Below are positions 57,531-64,000 of a stretch of 64,000 nt of DNA, one piece after another. The position numbers and the translations under genes are program-made. This DNA is from Cristatella mucedo (Eukaryota; Bryozoa; Phylactolaemata; Cristatellidae). The notes beneath the pieces are model-generated. The model saw only the letters and a program-made list of their open reading frames with translations. It had not been told where the DNA came from and ran no database searches. How positions within the stretch are numbered: position 1 is the stretch's first letter; each line of letters opens with the position of its first letter. The stretch spans positions 5,054,501 to 5,118,500 of the forward strand of contig WPIO01000008.1 in NCBI GenBank assembly GCA_009760855.2, read 5' to 3'.

Positions 57531-58073
57531 ACAACAGCCACAGTGGGATAAGCAGGATCAGCAGCACAGACAACGCAATCATCGATCTAACGTCCGGTGC
57601 CTGCTGGCAGCTACACAATTTAGAACACGAGATGTCCGGTTCGCATGCAGGCCACCTCTACTAGCAGTACTCGTGATGAATGGACAGTGGGCCAGTGAAA
57701 TGACGCTGACATACAGCCACCTAGTCTCAACTATCCAAAGCAGCACTCGCGAAAAATGACGATCGGCGAACAGACTGAGCCGCAAGTATAAACCTGCTGC
57801 AAGACAGCACGTGTTGTCAGGCTAGCAAATGCGTCGACCCGTCCCTACCAATCGGGGCAATCGGCCGTTCCCAGGCAAATGAACCGTCAGACCCGGTGTG
57901 ACTCAACTTAGCTAGCAATACGCAGCTGGTCAAAAAGACCATTACAGCGTAGCTACGACCCTCGGCAGGGCATGCCTATTACCTGACCCAAATAATTAGA
58001 TTTGGTGTCAATGCAATTGAGTCCGAGCAGCCACGGTCGGCACGTGCCGAGAGTCACATACATACACAACGAG

Positions 58074-58235
58074 GCAAAGCTCACTGTAAACGTACATTGC
58101 CTTTGAAGACAGCAACCCACCACTGTACAGCACTACGTTGGCAGCTCAGCGAGAGAAAGCAAAGCTCACTGTAAACGTACATTGCCTTTGAAGACAGCAA
58201 CCCACCACTGTACAGCACTACGTTGGCAGCTCAGC
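58074..58235. repeat. 85-bp perfect tandem duplication
   Basis: GCAAAGCTCACTGTAAACGT...GGCAGCTCAGC at 58074-58150 recurs at 58159-58235 without a mismatch that I can see. Confidence 0.95.
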
Positions 58236-59237
58236 AAGAGTGCGACAAAGTGAGTGAGCTCTAAACTGTCAGCAAAGGCCACTTTGCCAGGGCGAAATAT
58301 GACAAAACAGGCCTTCGACAGCAACGATAAACAAGCCTGCTGTCTCCTGTGCACCACCCAAGGGACCGGCCAAAAGCGGCTGGCTGCTCGCTGCGAACTC
58401 GAGCATACACTGCTCAAGGACGCCGATTCGACCAAATGAAATAAATGCAAGCACAGGAACGGGCCATAGGTGGGGCTGCCGCAGGCAGTAGTACACACTG
58501 GCACGCACTCGGATCCGGGTTTGCCTGCACTAGTGGCCGCCTCAGGGCCGTCCTCGACTGAGATGGAAGCAGGCGGAAAAAGGAAAAAAGTGGGTGTCAG
58601 GAAATCACCAGGCTGTAAAGAGGTCAGCTGACGACTTGGCCAGGTAGGGGGGTGTTTGGCGTGGGCCGGAGCGGTGCTGCTGGCGATGACAAACGCCTGC
58701 CAGCAAGCATCCTACTCGGGTCGACGTTGAAGGCAGCACGAGGGTATGCAGCCGCCATGTCCCTCGCACCGGCTTGTAGGTAAGCTCGCACACTACGAGA
58801 GAACGAACCCAATCCTAAGGATTAGCGGATCACCGTCTGAGGAGGGGCGTGTGCCGACGGCCGCTCGAGTCTGGAGGACAGTTCGAAAGCCCAAGCAAAA
58901 CGGGGTAGTGAGCACCCCTTACCACCATGGCTGCAATCTTTTCACCAACTCAGTTCATTTGCCACGGTCAGACAGGTGAGAGGGGTTTATCGTGCAGACA
59001 CAAGACGGCTATTCAAAGGTGAAGATGAATAGCTCCAGACTTCACAAGAACTGCAAGGTCTAATAAAAAAAAAAACCAAGCAATAAAGTCGGCAGAGCGG
59101 CTGTTCACACTTTGGCTTCAGAAAAGGATGCCGAAGCAGGTCACGTGGTGCCCGTCTGATGAGGCTATGATTCGAGGTAAGGTGCTGATGCTGTCGGCAC
59201 GAAATCGGCACGATCAAAGGCAACGTGCAATTAGGCC

Positions 59238-59239
59238 AC

Positions 59240-59280
<41 letters not shown>

Positions 59281-59350
59281 TTGTTGTAGCGCCCTCGGAG
59301 AACTCGATCTCTTTCTAGGCACTTTACATTTGCTGTAGAGGAAGCATAAT
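59238..59350 (-). mobile_element. LINE-A tail with (ATA)n
   Basis: Fourteen ATA units (59240-59282), then GCGCCCTCGGAGAACTCGAT and CTCTTTCTAGGCACTTTACA. Confidence 0.9.
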
Positions 59351-59520
59351 CGATCACAGCCGGGGCAGATCGCTGGAGATAGAGCGACAGGCTGCCAAGT
59401 ACAGCGGCAACGCTCTGTGCTAACACCAAAGTGCCGGCAGGTAATCGAAAACCGAAACGGTAACACTGATGCAGGTGCAGTCAGCCCACCAGGTCCGCGT
59501 GACAAGAGCCCCCCCCCCCC

Positions 59521-59588
59521 CGAGAGTGGTAGACGAGGTCTTCCGTGAAAAGGACGTAGGGTTCGACTCTGAAGGTCGACAGGGCACA
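59521..59588 (-). other. Possible unassigned coding exon
   Basis: After TGCTAAC...GTGAAG (weak acceptor) one - strand frame reads CALSTFRVEPYVLFTEDLVY HS, protein-like in composition. It runs into a G tract without a clear donor. No family recognised. Confidence 0.25.
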
Positions 59589-60079
59589 CTTCACCAAGTG
59601 CAGTTAGCATTTTTCTGAGCGCTGCAGGGTTTCCGAAAATCCTCGACTGCTCTTGGCGTCGACTACGGAAACTAATACAGTTAAGACCTGCGTAACGCAT
59701 AGTTGCACTTTTTTTACCATAGCACGTAAGAAATAGATACGTGCACATGGATATCTAAATGCTTAAGTCGCTTGTGCCCATCGTCCGGACGGCAGGTGCT
59801 CTGCGCCGGCGGCTGCCCAGTAAGCACGCGCTCCGGCACCCCCCCCCCCCAGTCAGCTGCCACTGTAGCTTCGCCGGCTGAAGGTGGCCGCCATACAATT
59901 TATTTTCAAACGCATTCCTACTATCGCTTTGCTATTGGCACACAAATGCCGGCTGCCTCTGCCAGGGTTTGCAGATTGGGTATCTTCCGAAGGAAGCCCA
60001 GACGAAGCAATCATGAGGGAAGGGGTAAGAAGAGAATCACCAGTATTTCCTGCACTATTTATTTTGAGCCGTCCTCCCT

Positions 60080-61030
60080 CACATACTGCAGTGAATCTCT
60101 CCAACTTAGTGACCATCAAGCCGGCTATAACTCCGTGGTGGCTACTCTTAAAGTGCACCTATGGAATTTGCATTAAATGAGCAATGTGCCCCTTATAATA
60201 TCTGGCATGATTCCTGACGCCCGGGACCAGTTAGACACAATACATGAGACCTGGCTGAGAAACTATAAATAATGCCACCTACTAAATCTGCTCCACCTTG
60301 CCCTTCCGTATACCAAGGCCAATGAAAACTAGTGGGGCGGTAGCTATTGTCACCTGTTCCTCTCTCAATGTCTATCCGTCTGCAGTCTCCTCAAACCAGT
60401 CTTTCAATTCTCTTTCATTGAGTACCTCCAACAACAAACTGCCAATGCTAGCAGTCAGTATCGATAACCCTCATCTAGGCTTCCTTACTTCTGATGTTTC
60501 GAATCTCATTTCAATTCTGTTTTCCATAAATAGTCCTTTCCTTGTACTGGGTGATTGTAAAATTCCTTTTGATGAAACAAACAAGTGGCAAATTTTGCAC
60601 ATTGGCGATTCATTTTCTGTATCGGCTTATGTGCATGGAACCACTCCCAACAAAGGTTACACACTCGATCAAACATTCTCTCACGACACGATTGCATGCT
60701 GTTAACTCCTACTTTTACCAAATTCAGCCCATCTGACGGAATGCAATCTCATTGCAGCCTGCAGTTTTTGTCTCCTTCGGCATCAAAACTCCTCTGCGAA
60801 TTGCAAAACCCTAAGACACTTGATGGTAATGACGGTCAGCAGAGAAATATCTTCCTCGCCCTTTCTGCTCAATCCTCAGTCCGACCTAACCTCGCTGGTC
60901 GAATGCGACAACACGACACGAGCCAATTTCCTGGATTAGTTTGTTCCCATGACTGTGCACCTTATAAGCCCAGATGACCTTTGGTTTACTACAGACACGA
61001 AACCAATTAGGACTTTTGAGCACAAGCTTG
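60080..61030 (+). mobile_element. LINE-A endonuclease region (APE type), decayed
   Basis: VNLSNLVTIKPAIT and SVVATLKVHLWNLH mark the endonuclease start, ETWLRNY follows, then GAVAIVTCSSLNVYPSAVSS, FLVLGDCKIPFDETNKWQ (GDFN motif) and TPNKGYTLDQTFSHDTI (the D-x-x-F/H end of the fold). Frameshifted and no longer coding. Confidence 0.8.
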
Positions 61031-61394
61031 AAAAAAAACAATAAAGCTATCAGGACTGACTGTCCATCGACTGGCATACAAGGACTAGTGTAGGTCGTAC
61101 CGATTCATCCCACCTAAGACCACGTCTAGCTTCTATAAGAAAAAACAACATTGTTTAACCACAAGTACACAATCCAAAAATGCAAATGCCGACAATCAAA
61201 AACCCACGTAGATATCTAGTACATTGCTTTTCTAGCTTCTTTGTCAGCAAGACAGATAAAATATGAAAGTCAATCCCCCCCCAAGGGTAGTCCCCCTCCC
61301 CCCATTGAACTTTTCATCCTCCGTTCTTTCGCTTTGCCTCGGTGCACACCTAAAAGCTGCCATTAGCGACCTCATCTCGAAAACTCCAATCTAT

Positions 61395-61965
61395 CTCGAC
61401 TTCTGTGGCTAACTATTTGCCTCTGAAATAAGGTGCTTAGAGCTAATGCCAAACTCTACAGCCAGGCTTGTCTGCCATGAGCATCGCAGCTGCCACATTG
61501 CAACACTTCTCACCGACCTGTACTGGCTCCCCATCTAGTAGGGCATCGACTTTAAGGTTCTCACTCAAGTCTCTTGCTCCAGCATAACTATCATATCAAG
61601 TCTCCCCAAACAGGCTACGCACCATACCACTTGCTCTTCTGAGTCAACTCGTCTACTAGCTGTGCTTCGGACTAGCCTAACATCCTTTGGAGACCATGCC
61701 TTTAAATCGTATGCCACAAAGCCTGGACCACACACTCCCGACTGACGTCACGACATCCCCTGACTTGACGACATTTAAAATGAAGCTAATATGCACAGTT
61801 ATTTGCTAGGTCCTTGTGAATTGTCGTTCGTGTGCTTATGCTGTGCATGCCATCACTAACTATAATGGAATTTCTCCTTTAAGCAAATGTAATGTGCTTA
61901 GATATACAGTTTTATGAGGGCACAGTAAAAAATGCATTACTATTATAACTGTTATTATTAGTAGT
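61395..61965 (+). mobile_element. LINE-A RT C-terminus and 3' end, decayed
   Basis: [34 protein letters not shown], a short 3' UTR and an ATTATAACTGTTATTATTAG end. Confidence 0.78.
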
Positions 61966-62049
61966 AGTAGCATTAAGAAGACAACTGTGGCCCTCTAGAC
62001 CCCACACCTACTGTTCTCATTCTAGAGGTACAAAAATAAATAAATATTA

Positions 62050-62215
62050 ACTGATTTAACAGCCTTATTTGTTTAGAGAAGGGCCTTAATGGCTATCACC
62101 ACCGCTTGCAGCTGGCAATAAAGGATCGCCCACTGCAAGATTTGGGTCCATGTCCTCGGTCGTGAAGAGCGAGCACCTTATCTGCTGGGCAATCATGGCC
62201 CCCATAAATTTGCTG
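62050..62215 (-). mobile_element. SINE-1 copy
   Basis: On the - strand: head GGCCATGATTGCCCAGCAGA, GGACCCAAATCTTGC (decayed B box) and body GTGGGCGATCCTTTATTGCC. Confidence 0.82.
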
Positions 62216-62965
62216 AAGCCTTGAACAACAAACTCATGATACATATCGCTAGTCTAGGGTCTCGTCCCTGCCTACTTCAAAAAGGCTGCTGTTAGGCCAC
62301 ACAGTAAGAAGTCAGCATTAGAACAGGACAACTTAGACAGGCAACTTTTCCCCAGTCAACCTATTGCCGACCCGGAATCAAAGATATTGGAACATGAAGT
62401 GGCAGACCAGTTAGGCTTTCACAAAAATACTTCAAGCCTAGCAAGCAAGTTCCACTCAGGTTCTAGGTCTAATCACTCCAATGAATCAGCACTGCTGCAA
62501 GTACACCTTCTCGGGAATGCTTAGGTAGAGCCTCTCTGATAGCTCAGCTGGATCTCTGAACAGCGAAAGACGCAGTCAACCGCAAAAGCATGTGCACGGC
62601 CTATCTTCTTGCCTGGCCATCACTGGCTACGCACTGGTTTACTGCATTGGTTTAGGTCCCATCCCGCTAGGTCGGAGGTTTCAGAGCACTTATGGGTGCT
62701 AATGGGCAATGGTCATCAGAGGAGCTTTTAAAAGTATGTGCAATGCCAGGGATCTGTGCTGGATCCACTTCTATTCACAATGTTTACTATCCCGCTTGCC
62801 AAAGTAATTGCCAAGCACAATCTAGGCTTTCACTTTTTATACCGATTTTAATGCACATTTTTATACACACACACACACACAGCTAGAGCTGCGTTGAGAT
62901 TACTCCCTGTCTTCCAGCATGTCGAACTCTCTTAACTCCCCTAAAGCATTTGCTTTGTCCTTGCA
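62216..62965 (+). mobile_element. LINE-A reverse transcriptase N-terminal and core region, decayed
   Basis: KSALEQDNLDRQLFPSQPIA, KILEHEVADQLGFHKNTSSL and FHSGSRS match RT blocks before the catalytic core; GSVLDPLLFTMFTIPLAKVI and GFHFL match the PQGSVLGP block. Confidence 0.8.
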
Positions 62966-63095
62966 CAACGTCCTGTAAGTGCTGCTGTGTGCTGACAGGG
63001 TCACGCTATCATTAATCAATTGGCATGCTTACCTTCGAGCATACGCAAAGTGCCTAGAAAGAGACTTGGTTCTCTCAGGGTATTACACAAATGTC
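62966..63095 (+). mobile_element. LINE-A 3' UTR and tail
   Basis: GTGTGCTGACAGGGTCACGC, GCATGCTTACC, then AAAGTGCCTAGAAAGAGACT and TGGTTCTCTCAGGGT. Confidence 0.8.
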
Positions 63096-63119
63096 TTGGT
63101 TCTTTTTTATTTTTATCAT

Positions 63120-63415
63120 AAGCTTCGAAATGGGCTCGGTCAACATATCTCTAGTAGTCCTTTCACGTGATCAGAGCTTCCTTTTCCAGAGTGACACTTC
63201 ACTACTGAACCATATCTGCTCTGCAATCAAGTTTGCCCAGTTTCAGCTATGCACCATTGCTCCAGGCTTGCTTAGAAGAGGAGCCACGGCCATGCTGATC
63301 CAAGCATTTATGAAATCGCGGCTAGACTTTCACAACTCCCTACTCACAAGTCTTCCAGTCTGCATTCTAAGACGGTTACACTTGGTGCAAAAGCACAAGC
63401 TGGCACTACAATTAA
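63120..63415 (+). mobile_element. LINE-A RT thumb fragment
   Basis: DQSFLFQSDTSLLNHICSAI, KFAQFQLCTIAPGLL and AFMKSRLDFHNSLLTSLPVC. Confidence 0.82.
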
Positions 63416-63519
63416 AAAACAACCAAAAGACACATGATTGAAAAAAAGAAATACCAACAAAAAAGAGGCCACGAGCCGACACAATCGATCTTCCCAGTGT
63501 AGTAGATAGTACGCTCAGA

Positions 63520-63690
63520 ACGTCTCGATGTGGTCATGACGACAATACCAAGGTTGTCCCTTCCTTCCTTCAAGTTGCTCCCGAGGGGTAAATACGAATA
63601 GCCCTCGTAAGCAGCCAGCAGCAAAAACAGAGAATATTTCTGTCGTTGGGCGCCTGCATGCATTGTGATCGTAGCAGGGATTCAGATTCA
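63520..63690 (-). other. Possible unassigned coding exon
   Basis: After a GCATGCAG acceptor-like site one - strand frame reads KYSLFLLLAAYEGYSYLPLG and NLKEGRDNLGIVVMTTSRRS. It could belong to a gene continuing beyond the window. Nothing identifies it. Confidence 0.25.
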
Positions 63691-64000
63691 GGAATACGAA
63701 AGGTCGTTCTCCGTCAGCGGTCGGATGTGCCGTGAGAAACGTTGAAATGCAACTATTTACCACACCTGTTAACGTGTAGCGCCCTGCTGGTAGTTACCTG
63801 CAAAGCCGAGCCGCGGTGACTGGCAGGGCGACTCTCCGGATGAGCTATGCATTCGTTGCACAAAGGACAGCCTGGCAGGCTTATCGCCTGCAACGACAAT
63901 GGAGCTATAATATAGCCATGGATGATAATGAAAGCGCTCGCCGACCAGCGAGATCGATTCATACGATCATAATAAGGATCGCATTGCGTGTGCATGCCAT

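Noticed and set aside
56966..57551. Several long open frames (Leu/Ser/Cys or Arg/Gln-rich) on both strands
   Set aside because: They come from the AGC/AGAGGC array, which lacks stop words in most frames.
58500..58560. A possible extra 5' exon of the ORP gene (- strand, acceptor CCATCTCAG and a GTGCGTGCC donor)
   Set aside because: Its phase-2 end would put a stop codon into the next exon, so it cannot join the predicted exon 1.

Overview
This is a piece of a nuclear genome from an invertebrate animal. Protein-coding genes are split by many GT-AG introns. The introns and spacers are filled with decayed non-LTR retrotransposons, tRNA-derived SINEs, Tc1-like transposon remnants and long microsatellites (GA, TA, CCA, AGC). 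I cannot fix the species or phylum from the sequence alone. An ORP5/8-type lipid transporter with an ER tail anchor, a nuclear receptor and a rhodopsin-class GPCR show that it is a metazoan. Nothing here is bacterial or viral in layout.

I could rebuild four genes by joining exons whose splice phases agree. (1) On the + strand, the last coding exon of a class A GPCR (2120-2978) opens inside the DRY motif and runs through TM4-TM7. (2) On the - strand, a complete 4-exon POLR2H gene (13033 down to 8561) encodes RPB8, the 150-aa subunit shared by RNA polymerases I, II and III. (3) On the - strand, a complete 7-exon orphan nuclear receptor (27599 down to 20190, 425 aa) has an acidic A/B region, a two-zinc-finger DNA-binding domain and a ligand-binding domain. 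(4) On the - strand, a 15-exon OSBPL5/OSBPL8-type gene (56739 down to 31871, about 922 aa) has a PH domain, an OSBP-related lipid-transfer domain with the SHHPP fingerprint and a C-terminal membrane anchor. The three - strand genes lie one behind another, transcribed from high to low coordinates. I see no evidence that they share a pathway.

Layout: 1-2119 is GC/CpG-rich unassigned DNA upstream of the GPCR exon. 2979-8160 is the GPCR 3' flank plus a LINE broken by an LTR-like insertion, a SINE and a Tc1 remnant. 8161-13033 is POLR2H with LINE debris in its introns. 13034-20139 is repeat-rich spacer ending in a 143-bp TA tract just past the nuclear receptor stop. 20190-27599 is the nuclear receptor. 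27600-31060 is spacer. 31061-56739 is the ORP gene, whose long introns hold SINEs, Tc1 remnants and simple repeats. 56760-64000 holds a large AGC-type repeat, an 85-bp tandem duplication and the endonuclease and RT pieces of the main LINE family.

The repeats form a connected system. One LINE family (called LINE-A here) ends in a short hairpin (GCGCC...GGGCGC) followed by ATT repeats. Two tRNA-headed SINEs carry the same hairpin tail, as expected if they use the LINE-A reverse transcriptase. A second SINE type has landed inside LINE copies and within about 16 bp of an ORP splice donor. I found no clearly new multi-gene system. The least ordinary items are the mixed-character nuclear receptor with a degenerate AF-2 helix, the SINE/LINE tail sharing, the LTR-like insertion in a LINE, and several near-perfect unassigned hairpins.
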